NCBI GenBank assembly: GCA_964577955.1
Contig: CAZOAZ010000002.1
Location: 124,001-188,000 of the forward strand
From: CADEEX01 sp964577955
Lineage (GTDB): Bacteria > Acidobacteriota > Vicinamibacteria > Vicinamibacterales > CAVVIG01
Direction of reading: 5' to 3'
DNA: 64,000 nt
Position 1 is the stretch's first letter. Every line of letters starts with the position of its first letter. Below are positions 36,556-44,054 of the stretch, in pieces. The translations under genes and the position numbers were made by a program. The notes below the pieces were generated by a model, which saw nothing but the letters and a program-made list of their open reading frames with translations, was not told the DNA's origin and searched no databases.

Positions 36556-37665
36556 GTGATTCGAAATCTGCTGATCGGTCTGCTGCTCGTGGCCTCGAGT
36601 TCGGCGTTCGCGCAGACGCGAGACACCAGCGCACTGACGATCTACGTCGTGGACGTCGAAGGCGGGAACGCGACGCTGTTCGTGGCGCCGTCCGGTGAGT
36701 CCGTGCTGATCGACACCGGGAACGGCGGCGCGGCCGCGGCGCGCGACGCCGACCGGATCATGGCAGCCGTCAAGGACGCGGGGATCGCGCGGATCGATCA
36801 CCTGATCACCACGCACTGGCACGGCGACCACTTCGGCGGCATGGCTGAACTCGCCGGCCGGATTCCCATCCGCCAGTTCATCGACCACGGCGCGAACGTT
36901 CAGCCCGCCGCAGCCGCCGACGAATTTCTGCAGAAGGTCTACCCGACGCTGTATGCGAAGGGCACGCACACCGTCGTCAAGCCGGGTGACTCGATCGCCG
37001 TGAACGGATTGACGTGGCGGATCGTGAGCTCCGCCGGCGACACGCTGAAGACGCCGTTGCCCGGCGCGGCGACGCCGAATCCCGCGTGCACCAACCTGGC
37101 GCCGCAGGCGCCCGACCCGTCGGAGAACGCGCAATCGGTCGGCAGCATCATCTCCTTCGGACGGTTTCGCGTCGCACACATCGGCGACCTGACGTGGAAC
37201 AAAGAGATGGAACTGATGTGTCCGACCAATCGCGTCGGCACCGTCGACCTCTTCGTCGTGTCACACCACGGGCAGGCGATCTCGAACTCTCCCGCCCTCG
37301 TCTACGGCCTGCGTCCGCGCGTCGCCATCATCAACAACGGCACGCGCAAGGGCGGCCAGCCGGACGCGATGAAAGTGCTCCACTCCTCTCCCGGTCTCGA
37401 GGATCTCTGGCAGATGCATTTCTCGCAGCTGAGCGGGCAGGAATACACCGTGCCGGGACTGTTCATCGCCAATCCCGTGGACGACGAACCGGCCGCGATG
37501 CCGAAGGCGGCGATGACGCCGCCGGCGCCAGGATCCGGTCCGCCACCGGCGCCGCCGCCGGCGCACAACGGCCCGGCGTTCTACTTCAAGGTCGTCGCGA
37601 AAAACGACGGAACGTTCACCGTCATCAACGGCCGCAACAACTTCACGAAGACTTACGCGCGGTAG
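36556..37665 (+). CDS. Secreted MBL-fold (ComEC/Rec2-like) hydrolase
   Basis: The GTG at 36556 has GGAGG about six bases upstream and gives 369 residues. The first residues (IRNLLIGLLLVASSSAFAQ) are a signal peptide. The metallo-beta-lactamase fold shows ALTIYVVDVEGGNATLFVAP, VLIDTGNGG, the metal motif ITTHWHGDHFGGMAEL, the later RVAHIGDLTWN (Asp ligand) and VSHHGQAIS (His ligand). It resembles stand-alone ComEC-type MBL proteins. All metal ligands look present. A Pro-rich loop (PPAPGSGPPPAPPPA) near the C-terminus is unusual. Confidence 0.86.
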   Translation: MIRNLLIGLLLVASSSAFAQTRDTSALTIYVVDVEGGNATLFVAPSGESVLIDTGNGGAAAARDADRIMAAVKDAGIARIDHLITTHWHGDHFGGMAELAGRIPIRQFIDHGANVQPAAAADEFLQKVYPTLYAKGTHTVVKPGDSIAVNGLTWRIVSSAGDTLKTPLPGAATPNPACTNLAPQAPDPSENAQSVGSIISFGRFRVAHIGDLTWNKEMELMCPTNRVGTVDLFVVSHHGQAISNSPALVYGLRPRVAIINNGTRKGGQPDAMKVLHSSPGLEDLWQMHFSQLSGQEYTVPGLFIANPVDDEPAAMPKAAMTPPAPGSGPPPAPPPAHNGPAFYFKVVAKNDGTFTVINGRNNFTKTYAR

Positions 37666-37670
37666 ACGGG

Positions 37671-38246
37671 CTACGCGCTTCGCGCCGCGTTGACCACGGC
37701 AGCCGCCGGGACCCGCACGCGCGCCGCGAAGGCGTCGGCAAACCGATCGAGATCGGCCCAATCGGTGTACTCGTAGTCCCGGCTGGTATCGGTATCGCCG
37801 CCGGCCTTGCGAACGATCCGCTTCATCAGCCAACGCTTGAGAAAGTTGTACTGCGTGTATTTCAGCGCGCCGGCGACGATCTTCACCTCGAGCGGACGCC
37901 AGCCGGTCGTCTCGCGCAATGCCTCGATGACCGACTGCAGGTGACGGTCGACCTCCGGCTTGTGCTCGAGGACGCCCAGGCAGAGCGACACGAACGCCGT
38001 CGGCATGGCATTCAAGAGCGGCGCGGACTCCTTGACCCAGCGGACGACCCCGTGCTGGTACTTCCCGGCGTGGAGTGACGCCGCGACGACCGCCGCGTCG
38101 TAGTGTCCAGGGTTCGGACCGCCCGCCGCCGCGTTCACGATATCGACGTCGTGACCGCGGGCGCGGAAGCGGCTCGCCAGCGCCAAGGCCACCTTCGCCG
38201 TCTGCCCATCGGTCGTTCCGTAGACCACCAGCATGCGCGACATCAC
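37671..38246 (-). CDS. Flavodoxin-domain protein (HemG-like)
   Basis: This 191-aa cytoplasmic protein begins MMSRMLVVYGTTDGQTAKVALALASR, the phosphate-binding loop of flavodoxins. DAAVVAASLHAGKYQHGVVRWV and TAFVSLCLGVLEH follow, as in protoporphyrinogen-oxidase-like flavodoxins. GALKYTQYNFLKRWLMKRIVRKAGG matches the HemG family C-terminal part. Its start overlaps the stop of 38243-38857 by four bases, giving a coupled operon. An oxidoreductase role using FMN is likely, but the substrate is not certain. Confidence 0.82.
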   Translation of the reverse strand: MMSRMLVVYGTTDGQTAKVALALASRFRARGHDVDIVNAAAGGPNPGHYDAAVVAASLHAGKYQHGVVRWVKESAPLLNAMPTAFVSLCLGVLEHKPEVDRHLQSVIEALRETTGWRPLEVKIVAGALKYTQYNFLKRWLMKRIVRKAGGDTDTSRDYEYTDWADLDRFADAFAARVRVPAAAVVNAARSA

Positions 38247-38857
38247 TTGCCTCCTTCGCCGTCCGGCGACGCGACTTGCTTCCCCATTTCTTCGCCGAAG
38301 CGCGCGGCCAGATCACGCGCGACCGCGCGATTCGGCTCCTGCATCCGGCGTTCGTCATTCGGCCGCCACAGCCAGAACGCGCGCGTCGCCAGCACCGTCG
38401 CTCCCGTGGATCGCAACGCGCCGCCGAACACCCGCTCGGCCTGTTCGGTGGAACCGGCGCCGCCAATCACACCGATGACCGGCGTTCCGGCCCAGTGGAC
38501 GCGCGCGAGATAGCGCAGCGTCGGACGATCGGGGCTCGCGTAATACGTGTTGGTGACCACGGCCACAAGCGCGTAGTCCGCGACTTCACCCGGTGTCTGA
38601 CTCGTGAGCGTCGCGCGATCGACGCGGTAGCCGGGCGACTTGAGCCCGTCGGCCAGCGCCATCGAGAGTTCGTCGCTGAATCCAGCGTCGCGGCTCGGGT
38701 GGTAGAGGATGAGCGCCGCTTGCGACGACCGTCCACCGAGGTCTTCGCGGACGTAAGTCGCTTCGCGCTGCACGGCGATCGATATCCCGACCAACACCGT
38801 GATGATGAGCCCGGCCACGAACAGAAGCGCGCGCAGCATCCGGCGTCGCAGCGTCAT
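38243..38857 (-). CDS. Membrane-anchored flavodoxin-like protein
   Basis: This 204-aa protein has an N-terminal membrane helix (LLFVAGLIITVLVGISIAV). A flavodoxin-like fold follows: AALILYHPSRDAGFSDELSMAL, YALVAVVTNTYYASPDRPTL and GTPVIGVIGGAGSTEQAERVF. The phosphate-loop glycines of true flavodoxins are poorly kept, so FMN binding is uncertain. It overlaps genes on both sides by four bases (ATGA type). The anchor places the domain on the outer face if the N-terminus is inside. Confidence 0.75.
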   Translation of the reverse strand: MTLRRRMLRALLFVAGLIITVLVGISIAVQREATYVREDLGGRSSQAALILYHPSRDAGFSDELSMALADGLKSPGYRVDRATLTSQTPGEVADYALVAVVTNTYYASPDRPTLRYLARVHWAGTPVIGVIGGAGSTEQAERVFGGALRSTGATVLATRAFWLWRPNDERRMQEPNRAVARDLAARFGEEMGKQVASPDGEGGK

Positions 38858-39294
38858 CGCCCGAGCACCACGCGCAGTTCGCCCCAGTAGGTCACGCTCC
38901 CGAGTCCCATGTCGACGTGCTCGACGTAGGTCCAGCGGTCGTCAATCTTCCGCAGACGGATGTACTGTCCGGGCGTCGCGCCGGTCAGGTACGTGAACTC
39001 GCCGGATTTGCTCACGGTCAGCGGCTGGTCGTCGCGATTCGTCCAGAAGTAGCGGCCGTTCGCGACGCGGATCGTCAGATCGTGCCGCGCGCCATCCGCC
39101 GGACTGAGCGGCTGGCGGCTGGTGCCCTCGCTGGTCGTCTCGACTTTGACCGTCGGCAGGCCCTTGAGAGCCGAGGCTCCCGGCGGCAGCGGCAACGCCG
39201 GACCGGAGTCGGTCTGCGCCGCGACTGCCAAGCCGGCAACGCTCCAGATCGTCAGCGCGACGACCACAACACCGAATGTCTGCCAACGCCTCAC
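38854..39294 (-). CDS. Secreted small beta-rich protein, first gene of flavodoxin operon
   Basis: The GTG at 39294 is preceded by GAGGAGG and gives 146 residues. The longer frame from 39345 contains the ribosome-binding site itself. A signal peptide (TFGVVVVALTIWSVAGLAVAAQ) is followed by beta-rich sequence (TIRVANGRYFWTNRDDQPL, GEFTYLTGATPGQYIRLRK, GLGSVTYWGELRVVLGR). No family was recognised. Its last bases overlap the next gene start, so all three genes share one message. Confidence 0.75.
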   Translation of the reverse strand: MRRWQTFGVVVVALTIWSVAGLAVAAQTDSGPALPLPPGASALKGLPTVKVETTSEGTSRQPLSPADGARHDLTIRVANGRYFWTNRDDQPLTVSKSGEFTYLTGATPGQYIRLRKIDDRWTYVEHVDMGLGSVTYWGELRVVLGR

Positions 39295-39329
39295 AACCGT
39301 CCTCCTCACGTGACCTGTCCCCGGTGGCG

Positions 39330-39390
39330 TCCGGCCCTTCGGCAAAGCTCCGGGCCGTCCTGAGTGCGTCGAAGGACGGCCTCAGCCGGA
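39330..39390. repeat. Repeat family C, full element
   Basis: TCCGGCCCTTCGGCAAAGCT with the downstream arm TCGAAGGACGGCCTCAGCCG forms a hairpin of about 61 bases between divergent genes. A near-identical copy lies at 50015. Confidence 0.75.
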
Positions 39391-39543
39391 TGCCTCGCGT
39401 GAGCGCAACGCATGTACCGCACCGAAGGGCGTCGCACTCGTGCTGGTACAACGAGTTAGGAGCATCGCCGTCCGCCGGTACTTGGAATTTCCCCAGGCGC
39501 CGCGGAATCGTCCGCACCGGCGCCCCCGACAGTTCATGGCAAG

Positions 39544-40419
39544 ATGACGGGATTGAGTGCGCGTCCTGAAACAGGGCTGACGGCGGCGGCCGTCGCCGGG
39601 CCGGCCGACGGTCCAGCGATCGTCTTCGACCGCGTCTCGTTTGCGTTCGACGACCACGTCGTGCTCCGCGACGTGAGCTTCAGCATTCCCGCCGGCAGCA
39701 TGCGGATCCTGCTTGGACCGAGCGGGGCCGGAAAGTCGATCGTCCTGAAGCTGATTCTGGGTCTCTTCCGCCCTGACTCGGGATCGATCGTGGTCAACGG
39801 TCAGCGCATCGACACCATGACCGAGGCGGAGTTGATGCGGGTCCGCTCCAACATCGGCATGGTCTTCCAGGAGCTCGCGCTGTTCGATTCACTGACGGTC
39901 GCCGAAAACGTCGGCTATCGGCTTTACGAAGAAACGGCGATGCCGCTGGCCGAGGTCCGCGAGCGGGTGACGGAGGTGCTCGGATTCATCGGCTTGTCCG
40001 AGCAGATCGACCGCATGCCCTCGTCACTTTCAGGCGGACAAAGGCGGCGCGTGGCGCTGGCCCGGGCGATCACCGCAAAGCCGGCGCTGCTGCTCTTCGA
40101 CGATCCGACGACCGGACTTGATCCGCTCACCGCGACCGCGGTGGACGACGAGATCGTGAAGCTGCGCGATGCTGAACGGGCGACGTCGATCCTCGCGACG
40201 CATCAAATCCGCGACGCGTTCTATCTCGCCACGCACCGCGCCGTCCGCGACGGCAGCCACATGCGGATCGAGGCGGTTGGCGAGCACGAACCGCCGGTCG
40301 CCACGTTCATGGTGCTCCACGACACGCGGATCTACTTCGAGGGCACGGGCGACGAACTGCTGGCCTCGCAGGATCCGTTTCTGCGCGAGTTCCTCGATCG
40401 CACGCTGCCGCCCTGGTAG
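39544..40419 (+). CDS. ABC transporter ATP-binding protein (MlaF-like)
   Basis: This 291-aa cytoplasmic protein has Walker A GPSGAGKSIVLKLILG, Q-loop NIGMVFQELALFDSLTV, signature SLSGGQRRRVALARAI and H-loop SILATHQIRD. The Walker B segment reads ALLLFDDPTTGLDP, so the usual catalytic Glu is Asp. The fold is closest to the MlaF/Ttg2A group that powers lipid transport. The C-terminus has an extra segment (RIEAVGEHEPPVATFMVL). No permease or MCE protein is adjacent. Confidence 0.88.
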   Translation: MTGLSARPETGLTAAAVAGPADGPAIVFDRVSFAFDDHVVLRDVSFSIPAGSMRILLGPSGAGKSIVLKLILGLFRPDSGSIVVNGQRIDTMTEAELMRVRSNIGMVFQELALFDSLTVAENVGYRLYEETAMPLAEVRERVTEVLGFIGLSEQIDRMPSSLSGGQRRRVALARAITAKPALLLFDDPTTGLDPLTATAVDDEIVKLRDAERATSILATHQIRDAFYLATHRAVRDGSHMRIEAVGEHEPPVATFMVLHDTRIYFEGTGDELLASQDPFLREFLDRTLPPW

Positions 40420-40429
40420 CCAGCGCACG

Positions 40430-40472
40430 GTGGCGTCCGGCTTAACGGTGGCGTCCGGCTTTAGCCGGATTT
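40430..40472. repeat. Repeat family B copy
   Basis: GGTGGCGTCCGGCTTAACGG and GGCGTCCGGCTTTAGCCGG lie between the convergent ABC and Crp genes. Confidence 0.65.
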
Positions 40473-41266
40473 CAGATATCAGTTTCGAGTCGGTTGGGCG
40501 ACGTGGACAGCACCGCGAAGCACTCGCAGGCCTTGCGCCGCAGCCGATCGGTATGACGAATCATCAGGACGCCGCGGCTGTAGTCGATGATGTGCTGCTC
40601 CCGCAACGTCGCCGCCGCCGTCGTCACCGCCGAGCGCGGCATGCCCACCATCTGGCCGATGTACTCGTGGGTCAGCTCCAGCCGATCGCTGCGCGCGCGT
40701 TCCGCCGTGAGGAGCAACCAGCGGGCGAGGCGCTGGTTCGAGGTGTGAAAGCAGTTGCATAGCGCCGACTGCGCGAGCTGATGCATGAGCTGCTGCGAGT
40801 AGGTCATCAGCAGACCGTGCAGTTCGCTACAGGACAAAATGTGATCGCGAAGCACCTGAATGGGCACGCGATAGGCCAGCCCGCCGAACTGTACCGTCCA
40901 GGTGTACGGCAGCGGCTGCTGTCCGAGCGCGTCGCTGACGCCGGCCACGCCTTCGTCGCCGACGATCGCCACCTCGAGGGATCGTCCGGCTCGTGTGAAC
41001 GCGACGAGCGAGATGATGCCGCTGTCGACGAAGTGCGCGGATTCTGCGCTGAGCCGGGGAGCGCCAATCACCTCGCCGCGCTTGAGCACGACCGGTTCGA
41101 GCTCGGCGACAAACTGGCCGTAGCCGGCCGGACTCTGCTCGGCCAGCTCACGCAGGAGTCGATTCTGGATTTTCTGAGGATTCACGGCTGGTGCGAGCGT
41201 CGGCGCCGACGGCGTCGGGCGTCGGAACGGTCCGGATGGCGGGGAGTCTACGCTTCTGCTCGACAT
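40472..41266 (-). CDS. Crp/Fnr family transcriptional regulator
   Basis: The frame gives 264 residues. A GTG at 41185 (VNPQKIQNRLLREL) would give a shorter form without the Ser/Pro-rich start. A cyclic-nucleotide-binding-like barrel (ESAHFVDSGIISLVAFTRAG, VAIVGDEGVAGVSDALG) is followed by the dimer helix and a winged helix-turn-helix (ELTHEYIGQMVGMPRSAVTTAAATLREQ). The effector-binding Arg/Glu pair of CRP is not obvious and the N-terminal Cys cluster of FNR is missing. The signal is therefore unknown. Confidence 0.86.
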   Translation of the reverse strand: MSSRSVDSPPSGPFRRPTPSAPTLAPAVNPQKIQNRLLRELAEQSPAGYGQFVAELEPVVLKRGEVIGAPRLSAESAHFVDSGIISLVAFTRAGRSLEVAIVGDEGVAGVSDALGQQPLPYTWTVQFGGLAYRVPIQVLRDHILSCSELHGLLMTYSQQLMHQLAQSALCNCFHTSNQRLARWLLLTAERARSDRLELTHEYIGQMVGMPRSAVTTAAATLREQHIIDYSRGVLMIRHTDRLRRKACECFAVLSTSPNRLETDI

Positions 41267-41332
41267 CTGTCTGTCAGTTCCAGACAGTGAGCGTGCAGGA
41301 TCCGGGCCGTTTTGGTGCGTTCTGCCAGTGGT

Positions 41333-41950
41333 CTACGCCTGATCCTCCCGCGCGCGGCGCAACAGCTCCGCTTCATGACGCCTCGCGAACCAGATCCCGC
41401 CGAGCCCGGCCGCAATCGCCAAGCTGATCCCCAGCCAGGCCACTCGCCCTTCGAGCGCTTCGATCTGTTCGCCGAACGCGTAGGCGCCGATCCCGAAGAC
41501 CGCCGTCCAGACGACGCCGCCTGCCGCGTTGAAGAAAAGAAAGCGGCGCCAGGGCATGAGGTTGACGCCGGCGAGCAGCGCCGAGAGCGTGCGCAGCACG
41601 GCAATGAACCGTCCGAAGAACACCACTTTGCCCCCGTGCCGCAGGAACAGATACTGACCCAGCCTGATCCGATCCGGCGTCGCGCGTAGCAGCCGTTGAT
41701 GCCGGATCAGGAACTCGTGGCCGAAGCGGCGGCCAATCCAGAAGCCCACGTTGTCGCCCATGATCGCCCCGAACGCGGCGACCAGCAGCACCAGCCGGAT
41801 ATCGAGGTTGTGTGTGGTTCCGGCGTAGAGAGCGGCGGTGACGAGCGCGGTCTCGCCCGGCACTGGAATCCCCATGCTTTCCAGGCCGACGATCAGCCCC
41901 ACGAACCAGTAGCCATGGGTGGCCACCAGATTCGCGATCATCTCCGTCAC
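41333..41950 (-). CDS. DedA family membrane protein
   Basis: This 205-aa inner-membrane protein shows the DedA order. It opens with an amphipathic start (GYWFVGLIVGLESMGIPVPGE). The core hairpin follows (LLVAAFGAIMGDNVGFWIGRR, GGKVVFFGRFIAVLRTL, with the conserved FGR), then AAGGVVWTAVFGIGAYAFG and a last helix (LAIAAGLGGIWFARR). DedA proteins act as lipid carrier flippases. The functional Glu and Arg positions appear to be kept. Confidence 0.9.
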   Translation of the reverse strand: MTEMIANLVATHGYWFVGLIVGLESMGIPVPGETALVTAALYAGTTHNLDIRLVLLVAAFGAIMGDNVGFWIGRRFGHEFLIRHQRLLRATPDRIRLGQYLFLRHGGKVVFFGRFIAVLRTLSALLAGVNLMPWRRFLFFNAAGGVVWTAVFGIGAYAFGEQIEALEGRVAWLGISLAIAAGLGGIWFARRHEAELLRRAREDQA

Positions 41951-42061
41951 AGCGTTGAGTTTATCCGCTCGGGCCGAGGCGGCGGGCGACCGATGTCGGA
42001 CGGTTTCGGACGTACTGCGGGCGGCTCAAACTCTACAATGAGCGGCCGTTCGCCAAATCCC

Positions 42062-42090
42062 GCCTCCGCCAAAGCTACGGCGGACAGGCG
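42062..42090. repeat. Repeat family D copy upstream of TonB-C gene
   Basis: CCTCCGCCAAAGCTACGGCG with a GGACAGGCG tail lies thirteen bases before the start codon of the next gene. Confidence 0.7.
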
Positions 42091-42102
42091 ACGAGGTCTG
42101 CC

Positions 42103-43920
42103 ATGACGCGTGTTCGCTGTCTGCTCCTGCTGCCGCTGCTCGCCTTCCTGCTCTGTCCGGTTCGATCGGAAGCCGCCAGGAACTGGATCGAGATCAAGAG
42201 CCCGCACTTCACCATCGTCTCAGCGGACAGCGAGCGCGCCAGCCGCACCATCGTCTGGGAGTTCGAACAGATCCGGGCGTTCTGTGAGTCGATGTGGCCG
42301 TGGGCGCGCGTCAACTCCGACAAGCCGCTGCTCATCATCGCGGTGCCAGACGAAGACGGGATGAAGGCGCTGGCACCGAAGTATTGGGAGAAGGGCGACC
42401 TCCGGCCTTCAACCATCTTCGCGGAGTCGGCGGATCGCTACATCGTCGCGCTCCGTAGCGATCTGCGAACCGGAAATCAGGACGGACTGAACCCCTTTTT
42501 CCAGGCCTACTGGTCGTACCTGACGATGATTTTCGACGCGAGCCTCGAGCGGCCGTTGCCGCCGTGGTTTCAGCATGGACTGGTCAACGTTTTCTCGAAC
42601 ACGCTGGTTCGGGAGAACGAAATCCAGGTCGGGCGTCCGGTGCCGGATCTCCTCGAACAGGTCAACGCTGCGGGCCGGCTCTCGCTGCTCGATTTGATCA
42701 CGCTCCCGCGCACGTCCAACTGGCTGACCGATCCGTTCCGCCGCGCCACGCTCGAGGCCCAGACGTGGGCGTTCATGCACATGCTGCTCTTTTCGGCGCA
42801 GAGCCCGGAGCGCGCCGCGAAGGTCGGCGCGTACGTCGAACGGATTCAGAAAGGCGAGTCGAGCCTGGCCGCGTTCGAAGCGCTGTTCGGACCGCCCGCG
42901 AAGCTCGAGGACGAATTCGCCAAGTACATCAAGCTGCCGCTGCTGCTCTTCTCGCGCGCCAAGCTGGATCTCCGTGTCCAGCGCGATCGGCTCGCGGGAC
43001 GGCCATTGTCGGCGGCAGAAGCGGCGGTCGCATCGGCAGCGTTCCACATCGCCACCGGCCGCGACGTCGAAGCCAAGGCTGACATCCAGGCGGCGCGCAA
43101 GGCGGATGCGAATCTCGTCGCGATCGACGACGTGGAAGGGATCCTCTTCGACTCACTGAGGGACACCGCGCAAGCCCAGGCGGCGTTCACGCGCGCCACC
43201 GACCACCGCTCGGCAAGCTACTACTCATACTTCCGGCTCGCGAACCTCCTGGCCCGGCAATCGCCCGGCCCGGACATCCTGCCGAAGCTCGAAACGCTGC
43301 TCGATCGGTCGGTCGCGCTCAACGAGAACTTCAGCCCGAGCCACCGGATGCTGAGCACGATCAAACTGGATCTTGGTCATGCCGCCGACGGCATCAAGAT
43401 GGCGGAACGCGCAGTCGCGCTCAAACCGGGTGACGTCGGCACGCGGCTGGCGCTGGCCCGGCTGCTCGCCGACGAGAAGCGCTACGTCGACGCCTTCACC
43501 GCCGCGCGTGTCGCGCGCGCGATCAGCGCGGAATCGGGCGACACCGGAACAGCCGACGAACTCCTCGCCAAGATCACCGCCGAGGCGATCGCGAACGATC
43601 CGCCGCCACCGGCGCCGAAACCGAATCCGCCGGGAGCGGTTCGCGTCGGCAGCGGCGTGCGAACGCCGACCAAGACGAAGAACGTTCCGCCGTCGTATCC
43701 CGTCCTGGCGGCTGCCGCCAAGGCTCAGGGCGTCGTCATCGTGGAACTGGTCATCGGTCCGGACGGCAAGGTGATCGACGCGCGCGTGCTGCGGCCGCAG
43801 CCGCTCCTCAACGAGGCGGCGCTCGACGCCGTGCGGCAATGGGAATTCGAGCCGCCGATCGTCGACGGCAAGCCGGGCACGGTGATCATGAGCACGGCGC
43901 TCAATTTCACGATGCAATAA
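42103..43920 (+). CDS. Exported peptidase-like/TPR protein with C-terminal TonB domain
   Basis: This 605-aa protein has a signal peptide (LLLLPLLAFLLCPVRSEA). Residues about 25-250 resemble the DUF1570-type peptidase-like fold (NWIEIKSPHFTIVSADSE, ERPLPPWFQHGLVNVFSN), but the zinc HExxH motif is missing. A TPR-rich middle (about 310-480: HIATGRDVEAKADIQAARKA, VDAFTAARVARAISAESGD) is followed by a Pro-rich linker. The TonB C-terminal domain closes it (PSYPVLAAAAKAQGVVIVEL, EAALDAVRQWEFEPPI). It lacks the usual TonB membrane anchor. The domain fusion is seen; coupling to a receptor is inferred. Confidence 0.82.
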   Translation: MTRVRCLLLLPLLAFLLCPVRSEAARNWIEIKSPHFTIVSADSERASRTIVWEFEQIRAFCESMWPWARVNSDKPLLIIAVPDEDGMKALAPKYWEKGDLRPSTIFAESADRYIVALRSDLRTGNQDGLNPFFQAYWSYLTMIFDASLERPLPPWFQHGLVNVFSNTLVRENEIQVGRPVPDLLEQVNAAGRLSLLDLITLPRTSNWLTDPFRRATLEAQTWAFMHMLLFSAQSPERAAKVGAYVERIQKGESSLAAFEALFGPPAKLEDEFAKYIKLPLLLFSRAKLDLRVQRDRLAGRPLSAAEAAVASAAFHIATGRDVEAKADIQAARKADANLVAIDDVEGILFDSLRDTAQAQAAFTRATDHRSASYYSYFRLANLLARQSPGPDILPKLETLLDRSVALNENFSPSHRMLSTIKLDLGHAADGIKMAERAVALKPGDVGTRLALARLLADEKRYVDAFTAARVARAISAESGDTGTADELLAKITAEAIANDPPPPAPKPNPPGAVRVGSGVRTPTKTKNVPPSYPVLAAAAKAQGVVIVELVIGPDGKVIDARVLRPQPLLNEAALDAVRQWEFEPPIVDGKPGTVIMSTALNFTMQ

Positions 43921-43930
43921 ACCGTGAGCG

Positions 43931-44050
43931 CTGGATTTTAGGATTTAGGGATTTCAGGATTTAAGGATCTAAAGCCGCGTCACGCGTGCGCAGCGTGACA
44001 CCTGTGACCCCAAATCCTAAAATCCTAATATCCTGAAATCCTAATATCCC
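43931..44050. repeat. Repeat family F, long hairpin
   Basis: Arms of about 38 bases (GGATTTTAGGATTTAGGGAT and its complement) surround a GC-rich loop containing a second small palindrome (CGTCACGCGTGCGCAGCGTG). It lies between convergent genes. Confidence 0.8.
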
Positions 44051-44054
44051 CCAT

